A stretch of DNA of 64,000 nt from Clitopilus passeckerianus (taxonomy: Eukaryota > Basidiomycota > Agaricomycetes > Agaricales > Entolomataceae): assembly GCA_944990035.1 (NCBI GenBank), contig CALYLX010000152.1:186001-250000 (forward strand). The letters run 5' to 3'. Below, one piece after another: positions 1 to 12,413 of this stretch. The position numbers and the translations under genes were made by a program. Every line of letters starts with the position of its first letter. Position 1 is the first letter of the stretch. Under the pieces are notes generated by a model that worked only from the letters and a program-made list of their open reading frames with translations, was not told where the DNA came from and ran no database searches.

Positions 1-2260
1 AATTTGCTTGATCCCGATGTGGGTGCTGAGATTTCAAACCACTTTGCGTTCCAAACCCCAAGACGTCTTTTGCTTTGGTGTCGGAGGGCCATCCGGTTTC
101 CGCGAGAACATCTTCAAACAACTTTTCCATTGCGGCATGGTCTTCCAGTTTGAGTTTCCGGTTGCTGATGACCGCAGGTTCTGTAAATGGTTTGTGCACT
201 GAAACCCATTCGTCGACCCATTTAAGGACTTGCATGATCCACTTCGTGAGTGGTTCGTTGCCGGGAAGCGCAAAACCTTGTCCCAGATAATCGTATGCAT
301 CGAACATAACGAGTCTTTTCCGATCCCCTCCCGCAGTTCGTCCATTGTGGTCCTTGTAGGAGGAGTCGAAAATGTGTTCAAGTGGGACATTCGGTTGGGG
401 GTGAGTGTTGGGAACGTAGCGAAGGGCAAGATAGAGAACAACCCATAAAAACGATTCCATGTCGTCCTGAATTGTGTGCAGCTTGTCGTAGCTCCTTTGA
501 AGTAGATAAGACATAAAAGCCCAGGTACCCTGGTAGCAGACTGTGAGTCTATGATTATGGGTGTAGATCAGAACTGAGGACCCACAGTTCGTTCATGGTC
601 CCGAGGGCCATCGTCTGTTTCATCTATACATCGGGACAGGTCCCAGTCGATCAGAACGCCGTTACCATTAGCGTCAATCATAATGTTCCCCAAACTGATG
701 TCCCTGTGCATAATCCTGCATATCGTATACGCCTGTTTATGAGCTGATTGGTTCAATAAAATTAGCATGTTCAGATAGAAGTGGTAAAGCACCTATGAAT
801 GCATGATGTACGGCCTGTAGCATGGCCTTCGTAGATTTGAACTCCTCCAGCGGCCGTGCGACAACGTCAACCACAAGCCTGTTGTGAATCCGTTGGGTAA
901 TACGGTCCCAATTACTACCTAAGACCCATGATGTGTCTCTATCAGAGGTGCCAGCGCCAGAATTGTCGTCCGAATCGAGGCCCGAATCGTCGTCTGAACT
1001 TTCGCTCGAACCGTCATCGGTAGGTTCGATAGGAATGAATTCATTCGTGAGTGTGGTGTGTCCGTCGAGGTCGTCTCCGCAGACCAAGGTGGGAACATAT
1101 TGAACAGATTCCATGTTCAGCCTCTTTAAAATATCAGACTCCTTTTCTAGCGCCGCGGCCCGCCATACGTCCTTGAGGAACATAAGTTTCTTGGTGCGTA
1201 ACTCTACCACTGGGTAGGCACGCGTACAACGGCCGGTGAGACCCCATGGTTCAGCCCTGGGGTACCAACCAACGTATTCGCGAGGGCCGTTTTGAGTCGG
1301 AACAGAAAAAACCTTGATGGAGCGCTCCTTCGCTTTCTTGTAGTCAGCGAGCAGTGATGTAGCTAGCTCTGCTTCCTTCTTTGACGGGTCGCGGACAGTG
1401 TCGTCGAGACCGCGACTGGTATCATTGGAATGCGTGAATCGCCATAGAAACTCGGCAAGTAAGCCGCAGTCCTCCCTGAAGTCAAAATGCTGGGTGACAA
1501 TGGCTCCTGCACGATCCCATCGAATGAAGCGGATATATGGATCGGCGATGAAGATGGTGAAGCCAAAACAACGATGTTGTCGGCCGAACCACTCTGCAGC
1601 ATAGTTCGCAAGCTGCCCTAGGCATGCCGCACGATTCCGACTGTCAGACATGAAAGATGTATTCCTCCTATCCTCGAGTGACATCTCGGACACGGGGGTC
1701 GAGGGATCGCAGAATGGATCGTCTTTATCGGTGGTTTTGAATTCTACATTGAGTTCAAGCTTGTCGAACTGCGTCTTCTTGGTCTCGGTGTTGACGGTAG
1801 CCTTGTAGACGCTCGGGTCCGGCTTGACTTCTCTGCCTTTATAAGACTCGAGATCCTTGTAGTCAGCGGTATTAACCATCTTGAAATTAGGAATGAGACC
1901 GTGTTCGTTCAAGGTGTCAATCTTCACATAACCACGTGGTAAGTACCCAAGGTGTCACAAGATTAAACAAGGACTTACGAAAGGTTGATACATGTCGTGC
2001 TCCTTGGCATATTTCTTCCCGACGCAGAATGCATCCTTGGGAACTGACGGGGTAGGGGGGCAGCCTTCCGGTCGAGGCAAAAAGGTGTCAATGAAGAGTT
2101 GGACAGGCATAAGCCCGACCCATTGCCTTCGCATGTCTTCAACCATATGGACCTGGTTACGCTCTGCGTCTGGACGTGATACTTCGTATCCACTGACGCG
2201 ACTAGGTTTGATAGGACTAGAGGAAATTTTAGGTGGTTCAACGGGAGTTGATTGGGACAT
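1..2260 (-). CDS. FunK1 fungal-type protein kinase (copy 1), 3' end missing
   Basis: Four exons can be joined in frame: 2260-1979, 1921-793, 743-586 and 529 to the left edge, giving about 699 visible residues with no stop. The N-terminal half has the FunK1 landmarks CLGQLANYAAEWFGRQHRCFG, FIRWDRAGAI and SLTGRCTRAYP-like LTGRCTRAYP. The catalytic part has MHRDISLGNIMID (HRD catalytic loop, with S where many kinases have K two residues on) and LIDWDLS in place of DFG, followed by DDMESFLWVVLYLALRY. FunK1 kinases form a family greatly expanded in multicellular basidiomycetes, and their substrates are unknown. An acidic Ser/Asp tract (SSESSDDDSGLDSDDNSG) lies before the catalytic loop. Exon order and lengths match the two FunK1 genes at 37850 and 44878; exon 3 is 158 nt here and in copy 2. 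Family assignment is secure, function is not. Confidence 0.9.
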
Positions 2261-3089
2261 TTTGGGGAGTAATGCTCTGACCTGTCAAGCTTTCTGGGTA
2301 TTTATGTCGAATTCAGTATAATGCTGTTAAAATCAGTAAACGCCCACATTCGCTAGTAGGCAACGTGCCCGACTGCCACCAGCCAGAGGCCCAGAGGGTA
2401 GCCCAGGTCATGTGATTGAACACACCTGTGGCTCAGGTTTAGGGTAGGTAGTGTCGCGTGTCGGCTAAACTTGAAGTCAAATCTTGAAAGTGGATAATGT
2501 TTTGGCGGGTATGTTTGACTCCAAGAGAGCTGATATTTCGTGTCTCCAGTCTGTCGGCGGGCTATCCCATAAAGGTCTACCGTATACGGAGCAGGCATAA
2601 GATAAACAAACTCATGGAGCCTACGGTCAGCGAAGCATCGTACACGGCCTTTTTGGTTCCTCGCTGTGTCAACTTGAGGGCATAAAGCTCAACCCTTTTT
2701 ATTACGAAGCCGGCTTAACGCTTACTCCATTGTATTCCCCGAATCAAGATTAATAGAGGAGGCCATTGAAGATTTACAGCAATGACCCGGATTAAATTTG
2801 TTGAGAAGATACGGTCCCCCTTCTGCTAAGGAATAATCAATTACTGCGATCAACCAAAACTGGAATCGCCCAATCTCTTGGGACTCGAACTCCGAAAACG
2901 AGTTATTGTTCACCAAAAACGCGTCTACAGCCAAATCGTCCCAACCGAATCGGATTTTGCCGGTTACCGCAGCACGAAGCATTGAAGCCTCACTATGGTC
3001 AGTGGCATTCAGCTCGCCGCTACGGACTGCGGGAAGGGTTACTTATATCACTCCATCCGCCCGTCCAGTCCTCAATTTTAACCCACAAG
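2261..3089. other. intergenic region between divergent FunK1 and F-box genes
   Basis: This stretch separates the start of the FunK1 gene (-) from the start of the F-box gene (+). I find no conserved coding exon, RNA gene or repeat. It should contain both promoters. No canonical TATA box is evident next to either start. Confidence 0.6.
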
Positions 3090-4735
3090 ATGCCCCAAGG
3101 ACAACCTCCCTCAGTCCACCCAGTCGAGGACGAGGCTTGGAGATCTGACTATAGTCTTACACCGCAGGCTCGAAAAGAGCTGCAGGAAATCTATTCTCAA
3201 TGCCTCGTCGCTAGGGAAGAAGCCCAGACAGATCCTGACGCCCTCACAAATCGCATATCACGACTCGAATCTGCACTAGCCTCATATAAGGCATTCCCAT
3301 TGGAAATTCTATCCCTCATCTTTACATTTGCTCGGGAGGGCTTCGTATATCGGATATCCGAACATTCGCGAACATATGAAGACCCTCCTCCGCGTGGGGC
3401 CTGTTTTCCAGAACACGTCTGCCGTTTATGGAGACAAATTGCCCTGTCTACCCCTGGCGTATTCCAGTCCGTGTTCGTCAATTACACCAACTACGAATAC
3501 TGCACCCCGGATGGTCTGCAGAGGCTATATAAGATGACCAGCCTCGCAGAAAAGATTATCGCTCGTGGTACTCGAAACCTTATGATCGACTTTTGCCGTC
3601 TTGACTCCGACCCAAGTCAGGATTTTATGAGGCGGCTAACCACACGAGGGACGCGATTGGAGAAGGTTGCGGTCTTTTACTCGAATGCAGACCCTGCCTT
3701 CGTCAACGCCATGCTCTTTCTCCTGCCTTGCATGCCCCTCAGTCTTCGAAGCCTCACCATCGACGTCTACAGTTCTCATAAACGTCAATGTCTATCCATA
3801 TCCACACTTTTCAAGCCATTGCGTGAAGTTACATTTTCTCACAGATGACTCTATGTTGACACCCAGCGACAGATTTAAATCATGATCTCCCATGGAAGAA
3901 CTTGAAGCATCTAGCCATAAGTAATCTGGTCGGGGCCCTTGTGTTGTCTCCATCATTGGCTCTCGCCATCTTCTCCAAATGTCCACTGCTACAGGACTGC
4001 CACCTTAAATTGGCCAGCCCAGCCACAAACCCCACACCACCAATCAGCTTTACCGTCGAAGCGGTACGTCTGGAGAAGTTGACAACTCTCCAGCTGGACC
4101 TGCAATACGGCGAATGGACACATCCCGAACAATTTGGTCGATTTCTGTCATCCCTGACATTGCCTTGCCTTAATTATTTGAGTATCGGAGCTGGTAAGAC
4201 GCGAGTCGTTCATGTCGGAGACATCTATGCTCTCTTCGATAGGTCTCGATGCAAACTCAAGACCTTCTACCTGATAATATACTCTCTCTCGGAGCAGGAC
4301 CTCAACCGCTTAGTCCTATGCGAGTCAATGTCGACTGTCAAAAGGTTCTCGCTAAGAAGCGCGCCGATGTACCCAAGCATACTTCGAAAGATCGCCTCGG
4401 GAGCAGCACTTCCACGATTGAGGCGGCTCACGGGAAATCTTGCTCCAGAGACCGAGCCAGCCGAAGCGCTTCTTCACGCAGCTAGAGCCAGGAAAGGCGA
4501 GGTCCAGGAGCACAACGGAGTCCAAGTCACTGAACTTAAGACAGTGGACTTCGAATACCGACCTCGCTTCTGGTGGGATGCCGTTCAGCCGCTGCCTCCC
4601 ATTCCATCGGATCTGGCAGAGATGTATGAAAAGGCGGGGGGTTGGTTGAAACTCGAGCATGGTAAGTCCGGTTTGAGTTACTTGGACGGCCATTGTGTCC
4701 CGTTCTAATGTTCTCCGGCTCTAGGGAGGAGGTAG
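3090..4735 (+). CDS. F-box protein with leucine-rich-type C-terminal half
   Basis: Three exons (3090-3822, 3873-4661, 4725-4735) give 510 residues. The start ATG (MPQGQPPS) is chosen because an extended reading frame upstream lacks a matching family start. After a coiled region (SRLESALASY), an F-box follows at about residues 70-125: FPLEILSLIFTFAREGF, then HVCRLWRQIALSTPGVFQS. The remainder is leucine-rich repeat-like in spacing (LRSLTIDVYS, NLKHLAISNL, LPRLRRLTGN), as in the many basidiomycete F-box proteins thought to recruit targets to SCF ubiquitin ligases through Skp1. The intron at 3823 (GTGAAG to CAG) restores frame after an in-frame TGA. The last intron (4662-4724) gives the typical ending LEHGRR. 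The target is unknown. Confidence 0.82.
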
Positions 4736-5056
4736 CCGCGTTGTTTCAATAAATTGTGGAGACATACTAGAGTGGTCAGTGGCCCGCTAGTATTAGAGGA
4801 ATGAAATCGAAACACCAATATATCGGGTGTCTAAGGAGAAACCAGAAATCACCAGTTTAGGGCAATGTATCGCTACAAGATTCAATTATTTACAAAGAAA
4901 TATGGAGACGGTTATGATATGAACAAATATCGTGATGGTGCCAAAAGGCCTTCGACCCTGACTCGAGCGTTGAGCGGAACGGAATGTGATTTACTGGTGT
5001 TTACATACCTTCTCTTAACTTCCATACCACCACCTCCCTCAGAGCATTCTTAGACG
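4736..5056. other. intergenic region
   Basis: This short spacer lies between the F-box stop and the SDHAF3 start, both on the plus strand. It should hold the F-box 3' UTR and the SDHAF3 promoter. Nothing else is recognisable. Confidence 0.6.
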
Positions 5057-5639
5057 ATGAGGCCCTCTCTAATACGCTTTGCAACGTCGGTAACAACCAA
5101 ACCGCTCAACCTAAAGGAAGCTAGTGCGACACTGCTACCCCCATTACCGTGCGTTCTTCCGTCATGAACCACTCTCATACCCTGACTAAGATACATCCCT
5201 GTCTAGACTATACCGCCAGCTGTTGCGAGGTCATAGATATCTCCCCCATGATATGAGGTCTTTGGGAGATATCTATGTCAAAGCAGGTTCGTCTCTTCCT
5301 CTACCCCTCTAGAGGGCGTGTCTGAGTTCTGACATGAGTCGCTTCTCAGAGTTTCGTCGGCACCAGAAAATTGACAATCCAGCCCATATAATTGGGTTCC
5401 TGTCACAGTGGAAGATGTATCTGGACCAACTACCGGCGGGAAAAGAGGGCGCAAAGTTTAAGGGGAAGCCATTAGATCCTACGGTTTTCGAGAAGGTGTG
5501 TATTACCGCCTGGGAGCACCTCTTGTCGATACTAACCAGCTATGTTGAAATGCAGATGTCAGGGGAGCAGTTAGGACAGTTGTACGAGCTTATGCATGCT
5601 ACGAAGGATGTATGGAAGCCAATACCACAAGATGCCTAA
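5057..5639 (+). CDS. SDH7: Succinate dehydrogenase assembly factor 3 (ACN9 / SDHAF3, LYR-type)
   Basis: Four exons (5057-5148, 5207-5286, 5350-5495, 5556-5639) give 133 residues. The N-terminus [14 protein letters not shown] is a plausible mitochondrial presequence. It is followed by [20 protein letters not shown], which contains the LYR motif, then [22 protein letters not shown] and YLDQLP, all diagnostic of the ACN9 family. The C-terminus ([18 protein letters not shown]) is also typical. The last intron (GTGTGT to TGCAG, with an ACTAAC branch site) can be read through in frame but should be removed. The family acts in the mitochondrial matrix, helping mature the iron-sulphur subunit of complex II. 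Length agrees with the family. The yeast name is SDH7/ACN9. Confidence 0.92.
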
Positions 5640-5912
5640 TCTTTGAATCTCAACCGATTTCACCATGTTCCTTCCTTTACTCGTCCCATGTCGAGACGGA
5701 ACACCTTCAGTGTCTTCAAATCCGAGTCTGACCGACGTCACTCCATTCCTTCTCGCAATCGGGTCCAGACGGGGCCTTAAGCTGATCCAGCTCATCATGT
5801 GAACACACCTTCTGACCAAGAAGATAGGGAGGAGTTCTTGGGGTTTCTGATATAAAGGTCAAAGCTTATCACCTCACAACGTCACTTTCTTTCCCAGAAA
5901 CATTGGAGTGAA

Positions 5913-6568
5913 ATGGCTTCCGCTACGGTACGTCCTTTCATACCTTCGACGAAATGGAGACGAACTGAAGCATGTATTGGCAGGCATTCGCAGATAACAC
6001 CGCGCCCTTCGCCGATCTACCTCCGTTCAACAGGCGCCTACTAGACGCCAAGGCAAAGAAGGGTACGTCTAACCACTGTTTCCACAAGGCCCACCAATCT
6101 AACACCCACTCAGGCCTCACGTTCGACCAAATCGCCCAAAAGATCGGAAGGAATGAAGTCTGGACCGCTGCTGCCTTCTACGCCCAAGCCAAATTCACCA
6201 CCGAAGACCTAACGAAGCTCTGTGAAGCACTCGACCTCCCTCCGCAGGAAGGTCTAGCCGCGCTCGGGGACCAGTGGTGGCCCAATCGCGGACTGGGCCC
6301 GATGCCGCCGACGGACCCAGTTTTGTATAGGCTGTACGAGGGCGTGCTGGTGTATGGCCAGGCGATTAAGAGTGTGATTCATGAGAAGTTTGGGGATGGA
6401 ATTATGTCCATGATTGATTGTAAGGTTGATATTCAGAAGAAGGAGGATCCGAAGGGGGATAGGGTTGTGTTGAGTTTTGAGTGAGTCTTTTTTCTTGCTT
6501 TTGTGAGGCGAGTTTGTTGATGGGGTTGGTTGTGTAGTGGCAAGTTCTTGCCGTATGCGAAGTGGTGA
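5913..6568 (+). CDS. CYN1: Cyanate hydratase (cyanase)
   Basis: Four exons (5913-5927, 5984-6062, 6114-6480, 6538-6568) give 163 residues, the normal cyanase length. The first exon is only five codons (MASAT). The N-terminal helix-turn-helix-like region (LTFDQIAQKIGRNEVWTAAA) is followed by the catalytic region YRLYEGVLVYGQAIKSVIHE and FGDGIMSMID. The Arg and Glu of YRLYE and the Ser of GIMSMID correspond to the known catalytic Arg, Glu and Ser. The ending GKFLPYAKW after the last intron matches the family end. The enzyme converts cyanate and bicarbonate to ammonia and CO2, detoxifying cyanate and releasing nitrogen. All key residues are present. Confidence 0.96.
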
Positions 6569-7040
6569 ATGATGGGGAGGGAGAAGCTTCTATTGTCAAT
6601 CTCCAGGCTCAAATTGACAAGCTACTCAGACTTGTCGTACTCGAAACAATCAAATCATTCTTTGCTCCTGCTTTTCTGGCACGCCGTTTCCAGTATTGCA
6701 TCTCAAACCGATGGTGTGAACAGCCCAAGGATTCAACATTTCAACGCTTCAGTATGTGTATCGGAATTGAGGAATTGGCCATTGACGTAAGGAGTCTGAA
6801 AAAATCTATATTCTTTCAGCGCAGAAGGGAAGGCGGGAGCACAAGCAAAACCTGAGCCATACGAAAGTCTTCACGATTTGCGCCATCATCGACAATGCGC
6901 ATATGCATTCCTCAATCCAGATGAGAGTAAGAAACAGTCATTTATGTATTTCATTCTTATATTGTAAGTTGGGGGAAATCAAGCAAAATATTCTTCAGAC
7001 CTGCACTACGACATGCCAGTAACGTAACCTCCCTTCAACT
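6569..7040. other. convergent intergenic region
   Basis: This lies between the 3' ends of the cyanase (+) and the DUF1479 gene (-). It probably holds the two 3' UTRs and terminators. I see no conserved exon. Confidence 0.6.
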
Positions 7041-8787
7041 TCAAGCCACAGAAATAGGCAACCCCATCGCCCTCCTCCCCAAAGGATTATTCACATCATC
7101 AGCACCAGCAACCCCAACAAACGTATCCTCTCCAGGTCCTTGCGGGAAATCAGGCGGGCACTTCTGGCGAAGGAACGTATCCGCCTGTCGCTTGACGTAG
7201 GCCTCGTTCTGGGGTGTAAGAGGTACGGCGGGGATGTACATCACTGTCAAATTCCAAACAAGTCAGCGTCCGTGCATCGAGTCAGAATAGGGAAAAGGGA
7301 TAGGAAGGAAGGAAGGAAGTAGTCGTACCTGCAGAATCCCCAGACCCAGTATGCTCCTCCTCAACGGAATGAATGACATCACAATGCCAGAACACCATAT
7401 CTCCGGGAAGCACCTTCGGCACGGAAGTCATGGTACGCTCAAGTTCGAGGTGAGGGTGCGTGGCGGGTGCAGGTCGTGGGCCGCCGTACCCGTTATCGCG
7501 GATGTGGATGCCGTGGTAGACGGAGGAGGAAGTGTCTGTACATGCACTAAGTCAGCCTGGTTTGAAGAGGGTGTTAAATTGGTGAAACGTACCGATCTCC
7601 CAGTTGGTAGCATCGAGGAACCCTTGTTGGCCAGGCTGGAGTTTGGGGCTGAAGAACGGGCGAAGCATGATGTAGGCGTTCGAGAGAAGAACGTCGGGGT
7701 AGACTCTGAGTGTTCCCTGGGTGGGTGCCGTTTCGCTAGAAGCCAAGCGCAGGTTGTTAGTGATCAAACCAACCGTAAGGAGAATAATAGTCGAATGTAC
7801 CTCATAGCAAGCCACCCCTGGAAGGTCCTGAACACACTCGACTGGTTAGCACGTCCATACAAGGACGTCTTAGCATTAAGCCTGCCCTCCAAGTCATACG
7901 GATCATGCGCCTTCCAGTCCCCAGACAAAATATGCTCAAAGCATTTCCTGAAATTAGGTTCTTCCCATCGCTCAATGGAACCACCTAAACCGCAACGAAG
8001 AGTGCATGAGGACAAGAAACAAACACCAAAACAAGACACTGCGAACCATCAACGTGAGGCGGGTGCAAAGGCCATGGCACACCAGCCCGTCGGATCCGGA
8101 ACCGGTCGGCGTAGGTTAGAGGGGTGTTGAGATCGACGCCCTCGACGGGCTTCCCGTCTTTGGTGTGGTACAGGTTGTTCAGCCATACGGTCGCGTTCAG
8201 GAGGTTGGGATGGGCGCGAGCTTCGACTTGGGGCTTGGTCCAGCTGGAAAAGTATGAGTCAAGACTGGCGGGAGAGAGATTGGGGAAGAAGAACGTACTA
8301 GAGGTTGAAGAATTGTTTGTCGTTTGTGGGAAGGCCTGGATTGACGTTAGGCGACAAACGAGAGAGGCAAGGAAGTCGAGAACTAACCATCGCAGTCAGG
8401 ATTGTTCTTGGCGAACGCCTTGAGATCCTCTTTCCACTTCACTGCCTGCTCGTCAGGAATCACGTCCTTAATAACAACGCTTCCCCTCCTCTTGATCTTG
8501 TCAAGCGTCTCGGCGCTGAGGTTGTTCAGGTCTTCGAACTTGACTTGAGGGATATACTATTCGATACCAATCAGAGACTGAGCTTCGACCTTTGTTGAGG
8601 AGAGAAATGTCAAGCTCACCTCAGAACAAGTCTTGTCGATATCCTCGTTCACGATCTTCAACTGCGCGACAATCTCTCCCCACGCCTTCGTCGCGCGCGC
8701 CTCGAAGTCAGGGATAGAAGACGCAATCTCCTTCTTGAGATCTGCGAAACGAGCAGGGAGGGGAGTGTTATCTGCAACCTGATCCAT
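7041..8787 (-). CDS. DUF1479 family protein, probable Fe(II)/2-oxoglutarate dioxygenase
   Basis: Multiple exons join in frame from [20 protein letters not shown] to [14 protein letters not shown]. Clear splice sites include 8620/8556 (GTGAGC to ATAG) and later GTTAGT, GTACGT and GTTCGC donors. Diagnostic DUF1479 (YbiU-like) blocks are [52 protein letters not shown] and [20 protein letters not shown]. The HVD motif and the later CDVIH histidine are candidate metal ligands of a cupin-fold dioxygenase. The substrate of the family is not established. The size, roughly 420 residues, fits. A short GGAA tetranucleotide run (about 7301-7318) lies in the last intron. Confidence 0.88.
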
Positions 8788-9965
8788 GGTTCAGACAGAC
8801 AGAAGTCAAACGTTCAGAGAAAGAGACGAAGTAGAAATCGAAATCAGAATCGATATCTATCCAAACCACGCCCCCATCCCGCTAGCTTTTTATACCACAG
8901 CTACTGATCCAAATCGCCACGAGCATTTAGGTCGTGGCCGCCGTGTGACCGGCAGCAGTTATCCTGGGGTGCATAAGAGGGCAAGAGTGATATTGTGGAG
9001 AAGGGACCATGTGCCGAGGTTTCTCCGCACCAAAAGAAATCCTTCTCATATTGGGTACCCCTGTCGTCGGAATCGTCACGAGTAGTGTCCTGTGATCCAT
9101 TTAGTCGAAAAATGTGGGTTACAGGGTGTTCTTAGACGCCCTGCTGATAAATAAGCTATTGGAGGTCCTCGGATTTCGCAAAACGCACCCGGTGGTTGAA
9201 TTTATTGGATGGAAGAGACGTCAAAAGACATGCGGCCAGACGTCTTATTGATATGTTCATGTCCCGGTATCAGAGATTATCAGTTGGCCATGACTTTTGT
9301 GCGTGTTTGAAAGGTCTTGCTGGGCTTCTAGTGGGTGAGCTAGGCCGACTGTGGCCTGAGAAGACCCCCGGTTTTCCTACCTGAGCAAACGGCCCGAGAG
9401 AGGGTGGTTGCGTAGGAATAACCCCTTTCCCGTGGCGCAGGGAGTCATCATCGGGTTTTCAAGCCCCTTGGCCAAGGTCATTTGACGGGCAGGCGACGCG
9501 AATTACGACGGGCGGTATTGGTCAAAGTGAGAACTGGGTAAGGATGAAGCGGGGACGTGTGAGGGAATAGGTCCTTGGGGACATGGACGTTGCAATAAGG
9601 AAACAAGCCGGGAACGGGTATGTAGTAGAAATTGTGGTGGCTGGAATGCAAGATGGAATTGCTGTTGAAGGATGTAGTACGCTGAAGAATGGCGAGTTAC
9701 ACGATGATGCTGATGCTGATGTCAAGCTAAATCGGTCGGGGCGTCTTCCAGGGCTCTAGTTCACATTGCCTCTATTGGGCATGACTGTAGAATATATTCC
9801 TCTTAATCGGAAAGACAGGACTCGCTGCAAGACTCTCCGCCAGAAAAAGAGACATCCATTGTGATTAAAAGTAGCATCGGGGTAAACTAAAGCGAAAAGC
9901 GAATTGCACAGGGTGACAGAACGAAAGCATCTTGGAAGCAAAACACTCAAATCATAGAGTGCGTT
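8788..9965. other. intergenic region, about 1.2 kb
   Basis: It lies upstream of the DUF1479 gene and downstream of the tubulin gene. Short open frames here have no family features. A short GATGCT repeat occurs near 9708-9722. I see no gene. Confidence 0.55.
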
Positions 9966-12413
9966 CTAAATATCCTCCTCCTCGAGAGGCTCTTCTACAC
10001 CTGCATCAGGTTCATATGCCTCCTCTTCCGCGTAGACTTCTTGAGACACCTCCTCAATGTACTCTTCCTCGTCCACAACCGCTTCTTGGTATTGCTGGTA
10101 TTCCGCACTGCAGAGAAAGACGAACACGAGGTCATCAATATCGAGGAGCAGGTGTAGAAAGGAAAGAAGGGACGAACATCAAATCCTGAATGTTACTCTC
10201 AGCTTCGGTGAATTCCATGGGGTCCATGCCTTCGCCGGTATACCAGTGCAAGAATGCGCGACGTTTAAGCATAGCAGAGAACTGCGTAAGAGGTGTCAGG
10301 TCATGAGTTATTGTTCGGGTTGGATCCACAGCTAAGCTTACCGTCTCTTGAGTGCGCTTGAAGACTTCCTGGATGGCGGTCGTGTTCATCAAGGCTGTGG
10401 CTGCGTGTTTCTGCCCAACAGGAGGAACAGATACAATGGACATGGAGACATTGTCGGGAATCCACCTAGTATTGTCTATTAGCAAGGAGGTGAGTGGATG
10501 GTATTATCTTACTTACTCGACGAAGAATGAAGAATTCCTTGTTTGCAGATCACGGATTGCGTACTAGAGAATATGATTAGAGGCGTTAAGTTGGGTTCAT
10601 CATGCGGCACTTACTTCGGCCTGAAAACATCGTTAGCTCAAAGGTAGAAGTAGGGTTGAATGAAGAACTTACCTCACGAGAGGGGATGTTGCCTCGGAAG
10701 ATGACAGCAGCCGTCAGGTAACGTCTTCAGAAGCAACCAAGTGAGTAACAGTACGGGATAATCATGGGTCAAATACGCACCCATGAGCGGGATCACAAGC
10801 AACAAGAGTGGCCTTCTTGTCAAAGACACTGGGTAGTTCACGTCAGACTGAAGCTTTCCAGCAGATAAAAACTCAAGCCTACGCTTTTGTGAGGTCAGCA
10901 ACCTTTGTACCTTCATACTGACTATTTTTGAGATTATGCAGAGGCGCATAGCTGGGTGCAAGGAAGTGTAGCTGTAAGAAAAATTGTCAGATGTAAACTG
11001 ACGATGAAAGTATGAGACGCCGTACTCGAGGGAAAGGGACAAGGTTCATTCCCAGTTTGCGTAGGTCTCCGTTCAGTTGACCAGGGAATCGCAAGCTGGT
11101 GCTCACGCCACACATGACTCTTGCGATGACCTGTGCATGCTCGTCAGTAAATGCAGCAGTAAGATGACCAGAAGAAATTTACGTTGTTCAGATCAGAAAA
11201 GTTGGGAACCTTGATGCCCAGTGACCTGGTATTGATATCATACAACGCCTCGTTATCAATGCAAATGGTCAAGTCGCTGTTTTCTACCAGCTGATGCATG
11301 GAGAGCATAGCGTTATAAGGCTAAAAACGAAAATCAGTCAATCACCAAGCCTGACGTAGAAAGAGATTTGAATACCTCAACGATAGTCTCCGAAACCTTC
11401 GGTGAAGGAAGAATAGAGAATGTTGCCAGCATCCGGTCGGGGTATTCTTCACGGATTTTTGATAGCAGAAGACTTCCTAGGCCAGCACCAGTACCTCCAC
11501 CGAGGGATTGTATGAGTTGGAATCCTTGTAGTGCTTCGCACGCTTCTCCTTGTTTCCTCATAGCATCCTGTTGCAGCGTTCAGTTATAGTGACCAAACGG
11601 ATGGTGGAATGGGAACATACCAGAACGGTGTCAACGAGCTCAGCACCTAATGAATGCGTTTCTCAGTCCAAACTGATAGAAGCCGATACGTAAGAACGCC
11701 ATACCCTCCGTGTAGTCTAGAGAAGGAGTATGATCAGCAGCTGTTCAGGGTTAACAATCGCGACAACTTACATCCTTTTGCCCAGTTGTTGCCAGCACCT
11801 GAATCAGCGTGGATATAGGTATCGGGTCGGAACAGGTGGCCAAGGGAGCCGCCCTTTATCTGGATACATAGCGAGCGTCAGCAGACACTTCGATGGGTAG
11901 GATTTGGCAAATACCTTGTTTAGTACACCACCCTCGAGGTCCACCTGGACACTTCTCGGCACATACTTGGCCTCCTTGCCGTCAACCTCGACAAAGTAGA
12001 CGCCAGCCTGCACAAAAAAAACACCGCTTCAACACCCACTACTCCAACACCTTTAATGGAACCCTACCCGTTGCAACTGTAACGGATCAGAGCCGACGTA
12101 CAACTGTAAATTGTCGCGTCGCGTGGGTGAGTGATCGACGGGAAAAATAGTGATGACAATCTCCTCACCCCGTTCTGATCAAGCCCATGCTCAGCTAAAA
12201 GCATATTCCAGAACGTCTCTCCAACCTAGATGGTCATGGTACGGGCTAGTGAGTGGTTTGGATACAGAGAAAGCGTAAAATTGAGCTTGACGGACTTGGT
12301 TTCCGGCTTGACCTGCCTGTTGAAATTACGCCACTTCAACATCAGCAAACCATGGTGGTACGGGTTGCAGGGAGATCTCTGACCTGGATGTTGATGATTT
12401 CTCGCGACAGCAT
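9966..12413 (-). CDS. Divergent beta-tubulin paralogue
   Basis: At least ten short introns interrupt a full-length tubulin. Recognisable segments are [59 protein letters not shown], the T-loop [85 protein letters not shown] and an acidic tail ending EEPLEEEDI. The GTP-binding T-loop is preserved, but with AGLG instead of the usual SGMG. Conserved beta-tubulin features ([17 protein letters not shown]) place it with beta rather than alpha or gamma. It is far more divergent than the canonical fungal beta-tubulin, so I call it a paralogue. ATG at 12413 (MLSREII) is favoured; an in-frame ATG at 12644 would add a 77-residue leader absent from tubulins. Confidence 0.88.

Noticed and set aside
2870..2900. 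A GTTCGAGTCC-like string on the minus strand suggesting a tRNA T-arm
   Set aside because: No matching acceptor, D or anticodon arm can be folded around it.
7301..7318. GGAA tetranucleotide run as a regulatory repeat
   Set aside because: Only about four units inside an intron; ordinary microsatellite.
7351..8130. Long plus-strand open frame of 259 codons
   Set aside because: It lies antisense to the well-supported DUF1479 exons and has no family features; it is a shadow frame.
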